Shown here: positions 35,426 to 44,536 of the stretch, piece by piece
How the letters are laid out: each line of letters starts with the position of its first letter
How positions within the stretch are numbered: the first letter of the stretch is position 1
Assembly (NCBI GenBank): GCA_050951605.1
Contig: JBMNJJ010000003.1
Location: forward strand, 62,001-126,000
Length of the DNA: 64,000 nt
Reading direction: 5' to 3'
From: DUTS01 sp050951605
Lineage (GTDB): Bacteria > Bacillota > Peptococcia > DRI-13 > DTU073
Program-made: the position numbers and the translations under genes
Notes under the pieces: generated by a model
Database searches by the model: none
The model's input: the letters and a program-made list of their open reading frames with translations, nothing else
What the model was told of the DNA's origin: nothing

Positions 35426-36283
35426 CTAACCTTCTAAAGCACTAGCTCCTCCCACAATTTCCGAGATTTCACGAGTTATTGCTGCCTGACGTGAACGGTT
35501 GTAGGAAAGATTTAGTTTTTCAAGCATTTCTTCGGCATTATCAGTAGCCGAAGTCATTGCGGTCATTCTTGCCCCATGCTCACTAGCTTTTGTTTCTGTT
35601 AAAATATGAAACATCGTATTATTAATATATTGAGGCAAAAGAATTGACAACACTTCCTGAGGAGCAGGTTCATAAATATATTCTACTTCTTCCTCACCTT
35701 TTTCATAGGGAAGCGGTAAAAGCTGCTTTACTACCGGATGCTGTTGCACAGTAGTAATAAACTCTTGATAAACTAAGTAAACTTGGTCATACTCACCTTC
35801 CATATAGCTATTTACAGCTACTTTAGCCAAACGCTGAGCTTCACTAAAAGTCGGCACATCATTAATTCCGGCAAAAACAGCTTTAACTTTTTTATTACGT
35901 CGCCGCAAGAAGTCGCGTCCTTTGCTACCTACTGTAATAAATTCAACATCTATTCCCTTTGGGCTAAGTTGAGTAGCCAGCTGTAAAGCTGCTTTCTGGA
36001 CATTCACATTATAACCACCAGCTAACCCTTTATCTGCAGTAATTAAAATTATTCCTACAGCTTTTACCGGTCTTTCAACCAAGATAGGATGGGTAATCTC
36101 CCCTGCTGAAGCAACAATTCTACTTAAAATTTCTTCCATCTTTTCCGTATAAGGTCGAGACCTGATTACCGCAGTCTGTGTTCTTCTCAATTTAGAAGCG
36201 GCTACCATTTTCATCGCTTTCGTTATTTGTTGAGTACTCTCCACACTCTTCATCCGGCGCTTAATATCCCGAACACTGGGCAT
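35426..36283 (-). CDS. atpG: ATP synthase F1 gamma subunit
   Basis: Central rotor shaft, 285 residues, normal length. Recognised by PSVRDIKRRMKSVESTQQIT, the KAMKMVAASKLRRTQ N-terminal helix, ITADKGLAGGYNVNVQ, and the C-terminal MTAMTSATDNAEEMLEKL, with LSYNRSRQAAITREISEIVG. The two end helices form the coiled coil inside the alpha-beta hexamer. It lies between atpA and atpD. Confidence 0.97.
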   Translation of the reverse strand: MPSVRDIKRRMKSVESTQQITKAMKMVAASKLRRTQTAVIRSRPYTEKMEEILSRIVASAGEITHPILVERPVKAVGIILITADKGLAGGYNVNVQKAALQLATQLSPKGIDVEFITVGSKGRDFLRRRNKKVKAVFAGINDVPTFSEAQRLAKVAVNSYMEGEYDQVYLVYQEFITTVQQHPVVKQLLPLPYEKGEEEVEYIYEPAPQEVLSILLPQYINNTMFHILTETKASEHGARMTAMTSATDNAEEMLEKLNLSYNRSRQAAITREISEIVGGASALEG

Positions 36284-36321
36284 TCTTTCACCACCTTTTT
36301 TACAAGATCACTACACCCCAT

Positions 36322-37833
36322 CTATAATTTAAAAGACTCTTTATACTCTTCAATAGCTATTTTTAACTCTTCTTCTAATTCCGGGGTGAGTACTTGTTGG
36401 TCTTTAAGCCCTACTAAGATTTCTTTTTTCTCCGTATTACGCATGAATTTTAAGAAACCTTCCTCAAAGTCTTTAATCTTTTCTATGTCTACATCATCTA
36501 AATAACCGTTAACAGCACAGTAAATCACGACAACTTGTTCCTCAACAGGCATCGGTTCATATTGCCCCTGTTTGAGAACGTCCATTGTTTTTCTACCTCT
36601 ATTCAAACGAGATTGAGTCGCTTTGTCCAAGTCAGAACCGAACTGCGCAAAAGCGGCCAGTTCTCGATACTGAGCTAAATCCAAACGTAAACTCCCGGCA
36701 ACTTGTTTCATCGCTTTAATCTGAGCAGAACCCCCTACCCTCGATACAGATATACCGACGTTAATCGCAGGTCTGAAACCTGAATGAAAAAGGTCTGACT
36801 CTAAGAAAATCTGACCGTCCGTAATGGAAATAACGTTAGTCGGAATATAAGCAGAAACGTCGCCAGCTTGAGTTTCGATAATCGGTAAAGCGGTCATCGA
36901 CCCGCCTCCCATTTCCTCATTCAGTTTAGCCGCACGCTCAAGTAACCGGGAATGTAAGTAAAAGACATCCCCCGGATAAGCTTCACGTCCCGGTGGACGA
37001 CGCAAAAGTAAAGAAAGCTCCCGATAAGCTACCGCCTGTTTAGAAAGGTCATCATAAACAATCAAAACATCTTTTCCATTATACATAAATTCTTCGCCCA
37101 TCGCACAGCCGGCATAAGGAGCAATATACAACATCGGAGCAGGTTCACTTGCTGTAGCAGCAACGACAATCGTATAATCCATTGCCCCTGTTTGTTCCAA
37201 TTTATGAACAACACCTGCTACTGTAGACGCTTTCTGCCCAATAGCAACATAAATACAAATAACGTCCTGCCCTTTTTGATTAATAATGGTATCGATCGCT
37301 AAAGCAGTTTTACCTGTTTGCCGGTCACCAATAATTAATTCCCGCTGTCCTCTGCCGATAGGTACTAAAGAGTCAATTGACTTTAAACCTGTTTGTAAAG
37401 GCTGATGAACAGACTTACGGTAAACCACCCCGGGTGCTCGACTCTCTATTGGTCTAAATTTTTCTGTCTTAATCGGGCCCTTATCATCAAGTGGCTGACC
37501 TAAAACGTTAACCGTACGACCAATCAAGGCTTCACCTACGGGAACCTGCACAATTCTTCCCGTCCGTCTAACTTCATCACCTTCTTTAATCCGGGTAAAA
37601 GAACCAAGAATAACACAACCAATGTTATCTTCTTCAAGATTTAAAGCCATCCCATAAATACCTCCGGGGAACTCTAACATTTCTCCGGACATGACCTCAT
37701 TCAAGCCATGAATACGAGCTACGCCATCGGCAACCTGAATGACAGTACCAATTTTAGCCACTTCCATTTCAGTCTCGTAATTTTCAATTTGCTGTTTTAA
37801 AATACTGCTAATTTCCTCTGGTCGGATACTCAT
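36322..37833 (-). CDS. atpA: ATP synthase F1 alpha subunit
   Basis: Non-catalytic nucleotide-binding subunit, 503 residues. It has [20 protein letters not shown] at the start, the P-loop [15 protein letters not shown] near residue 170, [40 protein letters not shown] with the arginine region, and [20 protein letters not shown]. It abuts atpH directly (stop and start within one base of each other). Intact. Confidence 0.98.
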   Translation of the reverse strand: [503 protein letters not shown]

Positions 37834-38400
37834 TTACTTTTTCACCCCAATCTCTTTTAACTGTGTCCGCTGGAGCTGACTCTTTAATAAAGATAATTTT
37901 TTAGTGACACTGCCATCTATAACCGTATCGCCAATCTTAACCTTAATACCACCCAGCAAAGAAGTATCAATAATATTATGCAAGCGAACATTCTTACCGG
38001 TAACTCGAGCAAGTTTTTGCTGTAATTTCTGGTAGTCCTTAGTAGTTAGTTCCGCGACTGACCAAACTTCAGCGTTGACAATGTTGCGTGCTTCATCGGC
38101 ATAATCCTTATATGCCTTAATAACCGCAAGATAAAAACCTTCTCGTCTTTTATCTAAAATCAAATGTAAAAAATTATAAATAATCGGACTGGCGAAATCT
38201 TTAACCAGAAGGTCCAAAGCCTTCTTTTTTTCCTCAAGCAGAACACGTGGATTTTCTAAAAAATCTTTTACTTCAGGGTTTGCTAACAACCCTTGACGAA
38301 ATTGTTCTAATTCTTCTTCATACTGCTCTAAGGCCTCTCTTTCTGTAGCAATCATTAAAAGAGCCTGAGCATAACGGCGGGGAACAACGGAAGTTGTCAA
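37834..38400 (-). CDS. atpH: ATP synthase delta subunit
   Basis: 188-residue stator protein linking F1 to the b-subunit stalk. The N-terminal helical domain begins VVPRRYAQALLMIATEREAL, and the family C-terminal signature is the stretch NIIDTSLLGGIKVKIGDTVI, followed by DGSVTKKLSLLKSQL. It overlaps atpF by 4 bp, indicating translational coupling. Normal length. Confidence 0.95.
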   Translation of the reverse strand: MTTSVVPRRYAQALLMIATEREALEQYEEELEQFRQGLLANPEVKDFLENPRVLLEEKKKALDLLVKDFASPIIYNFLHLILDKRREGFYLAVIKAYKDYADEARNIVNAEVWSVAELTTKDYQKLQQKLARVTGKNVRLHNIIDTSLLGGIKVKIGDTVIDGSVTKKLSLLKSQLQRTQLKEIGVKK

Positions 38401-38891
38401 GAAGCATCCCCTACCTCTGCAATGAATTCATGAATAAGTTTTTCATGTGCTTCTTGATCAATAGTTTTATCAATAACTTTACCAGCAGCCATGACAACAA
38501 GAGACGACACTTCATCTCTAAGTTGATGTAAGGCTTCCTCTTTTTCTAAGCGAATCATTTCGCGCGCTTTTTCGGTCATTTGGGCTGATTCTTCTCGTGC
38601 TTGACTGATCAGCTCTTCTTTAGTTTTTTCACCGATTTTTGTCGCCTTTTCAATAATTTGCCGTGCTTCCACTTTAGCTTGCTCCATCTGCTGAAGATAT
38701 TCTTCTTTTGTCTTTTGAGCTTCGACATTAGCTTGCGCCGCCGCCTCTAAGTCTTGTTTAATTTCAGCTTTACGTGCATCCATTGTCTTTAATAAAGGCT
38801 TAAACAAAAATTTATTTAAAATGGCTAACAAAACTAAAAAATTTATGATAGCCCAGATCATATCGGAAACAGAAAAACTCATTTCTTTCAC
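38397..38891 (-). CDS. atpF: ATP synthase Fo b subunit
   Basis: 164-residue peripheral-stalk protein with one N-terminal membrane helix (MIWAIINFLVLLAILNKFLF) followed by a long charged coiled coil (about residues 35-150, rich in A, E, K and Q). The FLFKPLLKTMDARKAEIKQD segment right after the membrane helix is typical of b subunits. It overlaps atpH by 4 bp and lies 110 bp from atpE. Confidence 0.95.
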   Translation of the reverse strand: MKEMSFSVSDMIWAIINFLVLLAILNKFLFKPLLKTMDARKAEIKQDLEAAAQANVEAQKTKEEYLQQMEQAKVEARQIIEKATKIGEKTKEELISQAREESAQMTEKAREMIRLEKEEALHQLRDEVSSLVVMAAGKVIDKTIDQEAHEKLIHEFIAEVGDAS

Positions 38892-39001
38892 CTCTCTTTA
38901 GGCTTGAGCATAGCGGGAATTTCTAGAGGATGAACGAAGTTTTAGCCCTTCGTTCTTCCTCCATTCCCAAGGCTTCCCACCTTACACAACAATTTTGCTC
39001 A

Positions 39002-39232
39002 TCAAACTTTGCTCATTAATAAAAGAGCAATTAAAAGACCATAAATTGTTAAAGCTTCCATAAAAGCTAAAGCGACGATCAAAGTAGTTCTAATATCGCC
39101 GGAAGCTTCCGGTTGACGACCTATAGCTTCCATCGCCTTACTTGTAGCCTTCCCTTGTGCTATCGCAGGACAAATGGTGGAAATAGTTACAGCTAAAGCC
39201 GCCGCAAGCCCAATTAAACCAGCAGGAGTCAT
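39002..39232 (-). CDS. atpE: ATP synthase Fo c subunit
   Basis: 76-residue c-ring protein of two membrane helices joined by the polar loop GRQPEASGDIR. The ion-binding glutamate is in helix 2, FMEALTIYGLLIALLL, near residue 59. The residue after the glutamate is Ala and the T follows two positions later, unlike the E-S-T pattern of sodium-type c subunits such as that of Ilyobacter. The enzyme is therefore more likely proton-coupled, although the IAQG glutamine in helix 1 is shared with sodium types. A long 69-110 bp spacing on either side may help raise its expression. Confidence 0.97.
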   Translation of the reverse strand: MTPAGLIGLAAALAVTISTICPAIAQGKATSKAMEAIGRQPEASGDIRTTLIVALAFMEALTIYGLLIALLLMSKV

Positions 39233-39310
39233 TGTTAATTTCCCCTCCTTTCATAGAGATACTGTATTTAATTTCTAAAAACAACAAAGTTATGAAAGAC
39301 TATTCTTTCT

Positions 39311-40027
39311 TTAATGCTCAGATGCAGCTGTAGAAATATAAATTGAGGCTAACAAGGTAAAAACAAAAGCCTGAATAAAGCCAAAAAGCAATGATAATAA
39401 CTGCATCGGCACAGGTAATAAAAGAGGCAGTAGAGAAAATAAGCCCACCACAACCATCTCTTCACCATAGATATTACCAAATAGACGCAAAGAAAGCGAA
39501 AGAGGCTTCGTAAATTCACTGATAATATTTAAAGGCAAAAGAACAGGTACCGGTTCAATAAAATGTTTTAAATAGCCCCAGCCATGTGCCTTAAACCCAT
39601 AATAATGGGTAGCAAAAAAGACGACAATAGCAAAAGCCGCCGTTACACTCCATGTACTAGTTGGAGCCTGTAAGCCGGGAACATGCCCCGCCCCCGGTAG
39701 TAAACCGGAATAATTGGAAAGCAAAATTAAAATAAAAAAACTTCCTAAAATCGGGAGATAACGTTTGGTTTTAGCTTCATCTCCTATAATATCATTCAAA
39801 AAACCAATGATACTTTCTAAAACCATTTCCATAAAAATTTGCAAGCGTCTAGTTGGTACGCGCTCTAGTTTTCTTGTAGTCAAATAAGCAACAACCGCTA
39901 AAACCAGCATTAAACCCCACATTGTTGTCGTCACACTAGTTACTTCTAGCCCCAATAACGTAAAAAGTGCTCCGCCATGTTCTGCACCACTTTCAGCCGT
40001 CGCAGCATAAACCGGTGTAGCAAACAT
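39311..40027 (-). CDS. atpB: ATP synthase Fo a subunit
   Basis: 238-residue membrane channel subunit with about six helices. The essential arginine lies in PLSLSLRLFGNIYGEEMV near residue 180, and the final helix region reads FGFIQAFVFTLLASIYIS, as in all a subunits. The N-terminus carries a short hydrophobic, alanine-rich stretch (MFATPVYAATAESG). It works with the c-ring to translocate ions. It lies between atpI and atpE. Confidence 0.97.
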   Translation of the reverse strand: MFATPVYAATAESGAEHGGALFTLLGLEVTSVTTTMWGLMLVLAVVAYLTTRKLERVPTRRLQIFMEMVLESIIGFLNDIIGDEAKTKRYLPILGSFFILILLSNYSGLLPGAGHVPGLQAPTSTWSVTAAFAIVVFFATHYYGFKAHGWGYLKHFIEPVPVLLPLNIISEFTKPLSLSLRLFGNIYGEEMVVVGLFSLLPLLLPVPMQLLSLLFGFIQAFVFTLLASIYISTAASEH

Positions 40028-40070
40028 TCCATCATTCCCTCCCTTCTAAACTTAAATGTACTTTCTTAAA

Positions 40071-40355
40071 TTAGTATAATTTCTTAAAACATAAAATATA
40101 TTTCGGTAACGTCAAACCAAAGGCAGTGCCAATCAAAGGCGCCATATCCATCGAAAAGAGAAAATAAGCTAGCGCTAAAACAATGAGATTCACTACATGA
40201 CGACCACAATAACACATCGTTAAAATTTTTTCTGCTTTTCTCTGTTCTGCTATTTCGGATTTTTGTATAGCCCGCCTTGAAAAACAAAACTTCGCCCCAG
40301 CACCTATTAAACCTAATACTAGTCCTTTCCCCAGCCCCGGCAACCATAAAGGCAT
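40071..40355 (-). CDS. atpI: ATP synthase accessory subunit I
   Basis: 94-residue hydrophobic protein with LGKGLVLGLIGAGAKFCFSR at the start, a basic cytoplasmic loop and two further helices ending TAFGLTLPKYIL, a pattern seen in AtpI/UncI proteins that help assemble the c-ring. The ATG at 40355 overlaps an alternative start in another frame (40368), whose product looks non-membrane and is rejected. It follows atpZ by 21 bp. Slightly shorter than usual. Confidence 0.82.
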   Translation of the reverse strand: MPLWLPGLGKGLVLGLIGAGAKFCFSRRAIQKSEIAEQRKAEKILTMCYCGRHVVNLIVLALAYFLFSMDMAPLIGTAFGLTLPKYILCFKKLY

Positions 40356-40376
40356 CTAACGACACCATCTTTCTTT

Positions 40377-40643
40377 TTATGTTCTCTTTTGTTGCTCTTG
40401 TTCTGTCTCCGGCTTGGATTTTTTAGCTTGCTTCTCCAAACCTTGAATTTCTTCGATTAATTGCCAAAAAATCGCAACTAAGGCTAAAAAAACACCTAAA
40501 ATCATAAATATAGGGGATGTGCCTAAGCGTTGATCTAACCATATGCCGCCTTTATACAAGACGTAAACCGTAATCACTAACGTTAAACCAAAACTTATCG
40601 CATAATTTAAATATTTAAACACATTATTTTTTTTTACGCCCAT
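40377..40643 (-). CDS. atpZ: AtpZ/AtpI family membrane protein
   Basis: 88-residue protein with two membrane helices (NYAISFGLTLVITVYVLYKG and FMILGVFLALVAIFWQLIEE) separated by GIWLDQRLGTSP, the classic AtpZ motif, and a Lys/Glu/Gln-rich tail. AtpZ/AtpI pairs open many Firmicute atp operons and have been linked to magnesium or calcium transport and c-ring assembly. It is the first gene of the operon, started at an ATG behind GGAGAGGGG. The 221 bp upstream are very AT-rich, with -10-like TATAAT and TATACT boxes but no convincing -35. Confidence 0.85.
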   Translation of the reverse strand: MGVKKNNVFKYLNYAISFGLTLVITVYVLYKGGIWLDQRLGTSPIFMILGVFLALVAIFWQLIEEIQGLEKQAKKSKPETEQEQQKRT

Positions 40644-40864
40644 TTACCCCTCTCCATATTATTTTTTATAGCCAAAATTCTCCAAGTTAAACCTCAAGCT
40701 TCTTTTTCGACTAAAATCGACAGACTTCTAGATAAAAAGTTTGTCAAAACGGTACTGGGCACTAAAAATTAAGTAAAATAGCATAAAACAGTATAACATA
40801 TTTTGGAGAAAAAACATACTCCTAAAAATTATAGACAAAACAAACAGCAAAATCGTTCAGATCT

Positions 40865-42022
40865 TCAAACCTCAGAATATGATTGTGGTCTTTCTTTCTC
40901 CCAACCCCAAAAATAATGAAGGACCTTTAAAATACGCCGACTTGCCTGCCCATCACCATAAGGATTAACTGCCTGAGCCATACGATTATAAGCAATTTTA
41001 TTAGTCAGTAACTCGCGTGTAGTGGCATAAACTCTTTCTCTGGTTGTTCCTACTAATTTTACTGTCCCCGCACTTACAGCTTCAGGGCGTTCTGTGTTTT
41101 CTCGTAAAACAAGAACCGGTTTCCCTAAAGCAGGTGCCTCCTCCTGCAGACCTCCCGAGTCAGTAAGTACAAGATGCGATTTATTCATTAAATTAACAAA
41201 AGATTGATATTCTAATGGTTCAATTAACTTGACCCTTTCTAAGTGTCCCAACTCTTTCCTAGCCACACGACGTACAGCCGGATTCTTATGAACAGGGAAA
41301 ATAAGAACAAGATCTGAAAACTCTTGCACAAGATCACGTAAAGCTGCATATATCTGCCGCATAGGTTCTCCTAAATTCTCACGTCGATGTGTAGTTAAAA
41401 GAAGTACACGCTGTTTCGTAAAATCTATCTTCCGTAAAGAAGAAACCATAAACTTATAGTCTTCCTTGACCGTATGTAGCAGAGCATCAATAACTGTATT
41501 TCCGGTAATATAAATTTGCGCAAGATTATGTCCTTCACGTAGTAAATTTTCCGCAGCTAACTTAGTTGGAGCAAAATGTAAGTCTCCTAAAACTCCTGTA
41601 AGACGCCGATTCATTTCTTCAGGAAAAGGGGAATATTTGTTGCCCGACCTTAAACCTGCTTCCACATGCCCCACAGGGACCTTATAATAATAAGCGGCTA
41701 AGGCTCCTACAAAAGTAGTGCTCGTATCTCCATGCACTAAAACTAAATCCGGTTTTTCTTTTAATAAAATATGCTGTAGCCCTAGTAAAGCGCGAGAAGT
41801 AATCTCAAAAAGCGTCTGTCCTCTTTGCATTATATCAAGGTCATAATCAGGGATTATGCCGAAAAGATTTAAAACCTGGTCCAACATTTCACGATGTTGA
41901 GCCGTTACAGCTACTTGACAATCAATTTGTGGGTCATTCTTTAAAGTTCGCACTAAAGGTGCCATTTTAATAGCTTCCGGTCTAGTTCCAAATACTGTTA
42001 AGACTTTGCGCATGTTTTTCAT
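40865..42022 (-). CDS. wecB: UDP-N-acetylglucosamine 2-epimerase (non-hydrolysing)
   Basis: Converts UDP-GlcNAc to UDP-ManNAc, the donor for TagA-type linkage units. About 385 residues. The family marks are LTVFGTRPEAIKMAPLVRTL, AQHREMLDQVLNLFGI, LVHGDTSTTFVGALAAYYYK, GHVEAGLRSGNKYSPFPEEM and TDSGGLQEEAPALGKPVLVL, with the catalytic acidic residues in the last two. The start is set at the ATG at 42022; a TTG at 42031 is possible. In Bacillus the homologue (mnaA) also sits near the atp operon. It has its own near-consensus promoter and would supply tagA, 18 kb away. Confidence 0.94.
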   Translation of the reverse strand: MKNMRKVLTVFGTRPEAIKMAPLVRTLKNDPQIDCQVAVTAQHREMLDQVLNLFGIIPDYDLDIMQRGQTLFEITSRALLGLQHILLKEKPDLVLVHGDTSTTFVGALAAYYYKVPVGHVEAGLRSGNKYSPFPEEMNRRLTGVLGDLHFAPTKLAAENLLREGHNLAQIYITGNTVIDALLHTVKEDYKFMVSSLRKIDFTKQRVLLLTTHRRENLGEPMRQIYAALRDLVQEFSDLVLIFPVHKNPAVRRVARKELGHLERVKLIEPLEYQSFVNLMNKSHLVLTDSGGLQEEAPALGKPVLVLRENTERPEAVSAGTVKLVGTTRERVYATTRELLTNKIAYNRMAQAVNPYGDGQASRRILKVLHYFWGWEKERPQSYSEV

Positions 42023-42130
42023 CTGTTTCAACTCTCTTCTTTTTTACTATTCTACTATTTATATTTCCGAGAACAATTATGTACACACACAGATTCATTG
42101 TAACATAAAAAAATAGGCGAAAATATTATA

Positions 42131-42159
42131 ATTGTATAAAAATTTTTTATGCAAGTCAA
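42131..42159 (-). promoter_or_regulatory. sigma-A promoter of wecB
   Basis: Minus strand: TTGACT (42154-42159), 17-bp spacer, TACAAT (42131-42136). The -35 overlaps the stop codon of the dCMP deaminase gene. A further TATAAT lies a few bases downstream (about 42125-42130). Confidence 0.7.
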
Positions 42160-42641
42160 ACATCGGCATTAAGCTTTACAATTTCGTCTTTGGCAGAATT
42201 AGATTTTGTAGCTTGTAATTCAATTCCCGCTTCTTGCAAAATTTTTAAAGAAAGCCCATCAGGATAATCTCCTTGAAAAATAATCCTTTTAACCCCTGCA
42301 TTAATCAACATTTTACTACAAAGTACACATGGTTGTGTCGTCGAATAAAGTGTTGCTCCCTGCATACTGATTCCATGCACAGCGCACTGAATAATTGCAT
42401 TCTGTTCTGCATGAAGCCCACGACATAATTCGTGTCTTTCTCCTGAAGGTACATTTAGTTTTTGGCGTAAACAACCGGAAACTCCGCAATGAGAAAGACC
42501 GCTTGGAGCCCCATTATAACCGGTAGCTAAAATACGCTTATCTTTAACCAAAATCGCTCCCACCCGACGACGCAAACAGGTAGAACGCGTAGCTACCACC
42601 TCAGCAATTTCCATAAAATAATCATCCCATGATGGACGCAT
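42156..42641 (-). CDS. deoxycytidylate (dCMP) deaminase, ComEB family
   Basis: 161-residue zinc deaminase converting dCMP to dUMP for thymidylate synthesis. It begins RPSWDDYFMEIAEVVATRST. The zinc-binding catalytic motif is GLHAEQNAIIQ with PCVLCSKMLINAG, and an insert with CGVSGCLRQKLNVPSGERHE and LCRG supplies the extra zinc/allosteric site typical of dCMP rather than cytidine deaminases. It lies 20 bp after glyA. Intact. Confidence 0.93.
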   Translation of the reverse strand: MRPSWDDYFMEIAEVVATRSTCLRRRVGAILVKDKRILATGYNGAPSGLSHCGVSGCLRQKLNVPSGERHELCRGLHAEQNAIIQCAVHGISMQGATLYSTTQPCVLCSKMLINAGVKRIIFQGDYPDGLSLKILQEAGIELQATKSNSAKDEIVKLNADV

Positions 42642-42661
42642 GACGACAACTCCTCACTTTA

Positions 42662-43915
42662 TTATTCTTTTTCTACTAAAGGAAACGCCGCTGTCAACTC
42701 TTTAACAAGCTGTTTCGCTTTTTCTTGTTTAGCCTTTTCTTGAGGATAAGAAATCACTAAATCAATAATTTGAGCGATTCTTTCCATTTCTTTTTCCTTC
42801 ATTCCTCTCGTCGTCACTGCGGGAGTACCAATTCTCATCCCACTGGTCACAAAAGGACTTTGCGGATCAAAAGGAATTGTGTTTTTATTTACAGTAACAC
42901 CAGCATCATCCAAAAGTGCCTCCGCTTCTTTCCCCGTAAGCCCTTTGTTCCTTAAATCAATCAACATAAGATGGTTGTCCGTACCCCCGGATACAAGACG
43001 AAACCCTTTTTCCAATAAAGCCTCAGCGAGAGCTTGTGCGTTTTTAATAATTTGTTGCTGATAAACTTGAAAAGAAGGAGCCAAAGCTTCTTGAAAAGAG
43101 ACTGCTTTTGCCGCAATAACATGCATTAAAGGGCCACCCTGAATACCCGGGAAAATAGCTTTGTCGATGGCACGAGCGTACTTCTGCTTACATAAAATCA
43201 TCCCACCTCTAGGTCCACGTAAAGTTTTATGTGTTGTCGTCGTAACAACATCAGCATGAAGACAAGGATTAGGATGCAACCCTGCAGCAACAAGCCCGGC
43301 AATATGAGCCATATCCACCATTAATATAGCTCCGACTTCCTGACAAATAGCTGCTATTTTCGCAAAATCAATTATGCGTGGATAAGCACTCGCCCCGGCA
43401 ACAACTATTTTAGGCTGAACTTCCCGTGCTACACGTGCCAATTCCTCATAGTCAATTCTTTCTGTTTCCGCGTCGACACCATAAGGAACAAAATTATAAT
43501 ATTTACCCGAAATATTCACAGGACTGCCATGAGTAAGATGACCACCATGACTTAAATTCATACCGAGAATAGTATCACCAGGCTGAGCAAGAGCAAAATA
43601 CACAGCAGTATTAGCTTGTGCCCCAGAATGAGGCTGGACATTAGCATGTTCGGCATTAAAAATCTTTTTGGCTCTTGCACGGGCTAAATCTTCTACTTCA
43701 TCGACCCATTCACAACCTCCGTAATAACGTTTGCCGGGATACCCTTCCGCATATTTATTAGTTAAAACCGAACCCAAAGCAGCCATTACCGCTCTGCTCA
43801 CAAAATTTTCGGAAGCAATCAACTCGATTTTATCTAATTGCCGTTTTTCTTCCCCGGCAATGTATTTAGCAATTTCCGGGTCAACAGGTAAAACATACTT
43901 TTCAATATAATCCAT
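42662..43915 (-). CDS. glyA: serine hydroxymethyltransferase
   Basis: PLP enzyme interconverting serine and glycine with tetrahydrofolate and feeding one-carbon metabolism. 417 residues. Marks are IELIASENFVSRAVMAALGS, LTNKYAEGYPGKRYYGG, the PLP-lysine segment VTTTTHKTLRGPRGGMILC near residue 228, and FPGIQGGPLMHVIAAKAVSF. It follows ywlG, rpiB and ywlE in the same order as in Bacillus. Intact. Confidence 0.97.
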   Translation of the reverse strand: MDYIEKYVLPVDPEIAKYIAGEEKRQLDKIELIASENFVSRAVMAALGSVLTNKYAEGYPGKRYYGGCEWVDEVEDLARARAKKIFNAEHANVQPHSGAQANTAVYFALAQPGDTILGMNLSHGGHLTHGSPVNISGKYYNFVPYGVDAETERIDYEELARVAREVQPKIVVAGASAYPRIIDFAKIAAICQEVGAILMVDMAHIAGLVAAGLHPNPCLHADVVTTTTHKTLRGPRGGMILCKQKYARAIDKAIFPGIQGGPLMHVIAAKAVSFQEALAPSFQVYQQQIIKNAQALAEALLEKGFRLVSGGTDNHLMLIDLRNKGLTGKEAEALLDDAGVTVNKNTIPFDPQSPFVTSGMRIGTPAVTTRGMKEKEMERIAQIIDLVISYPQEKAKQEKAKQLVKELTAAFPLVEKE

Positions 43916-43957
43916 CTTTTTTCTCCCTCTCTACCTCGAAATTTGTTTATAGTAATT

Positions 43958-44506
43958 TTACAAACAACAATATTGAGCACGCTTTCCACCAATAAGTTTA
44001 GGTCGCGTACGCGCCATTGTCAAATGAGCCTCCCCGATTTTCATTAAAGAGCTGCGCACAGGCACAACCACAGGTTTTAAATGCATGCCAATAAAGGTAT
44101 CACCAATATCGATCCCCGCATGACCCTGGATTTTTTCGACAACGATAGGATTAACAAAGGTTTGCATTGCCTGATAGGCTAAACTTCCCCCTGCCTGCTG
44201 TACAGGATATACAGAAACCTGCTCTAAAGCATATTTTTCTAAAGCTTCTTCTTCTATGACTAAAGCCCTGTTGAGGTGTTCACAACACTGAACCGCCAAA
44301 TACAGTTTGTTCTCTGAAACCAGGGGCTTAATTCCGGTCAAAATTGCCTTAGCCACATCCAGACTGGAAGCTGTGCCAATTTTCTGCCCTGCTACTTCAC
44401 TAGTACTACAACCAACAACCAGGATCTGTTTTTGCTTTAGCGAAGCGACCTCCAACAATTCCTGCAAAGCTTTATGCACATCTTCGGTAATTGCTGTAAA
44501 ATCCAT
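43958..44506 (-). CDS. YwlG/TIGR01440 family protein of unknown function
   Basis: Conserved Firmicute protein of unknown function, always near glyA and rpiB. A GTG-proximal upstream start exists (44536), but the ATG at 44506 (MDFTAITEDVHKAL) is favoured by the GGTGTGGTT-like site and by alignment with the family. 182 residues. Conserved segments are LVVGCSTSEVAGQKIGTASS, VQCCEHLNRALVIEEEALEK, GHAGIDIGDTFIGMHLKPVV and the C-terminal ARTRPKLIGGKRAQY, ending in two cysteines. No enzymatic motif is recognised. Probably cotranscribed with rpiB (30 bp gap). Confidence 0.88.
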   Translation of the reverse strand: MDFTAITEDVHKALQELLEVASLKQKQILVVGCSTSEVAGQKIGTASSLDVAKAILTGIKPLVSENKLYLAVQCCEHLNRALVIEEEALEKYALEQVSVYPVQQAGGSLAYQAMQTFVNPIVVEKIQGHAGIDIGDTFIGMHLKPVVVPVRSSLMKIGEAHLTMARTRPKLIGGKRAQYCCL

Positions 44507-44536
44507 AACCACACCACCTTTCCGGAAAACTTCCAC

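Noticed and set aside
39002..39232. Sodium-dependent ATP synthase
   Set aside because: The residues around the c-subunit glutamate lack the E-S-T sodium ligand pattern.
40084..40368. Alternative 94-residue frame overlapping atpI
   Set aside because: It lacks the two membrane helices of AtpI and has cysteine- and serine-rich shadow composition; the other frame matches the family.
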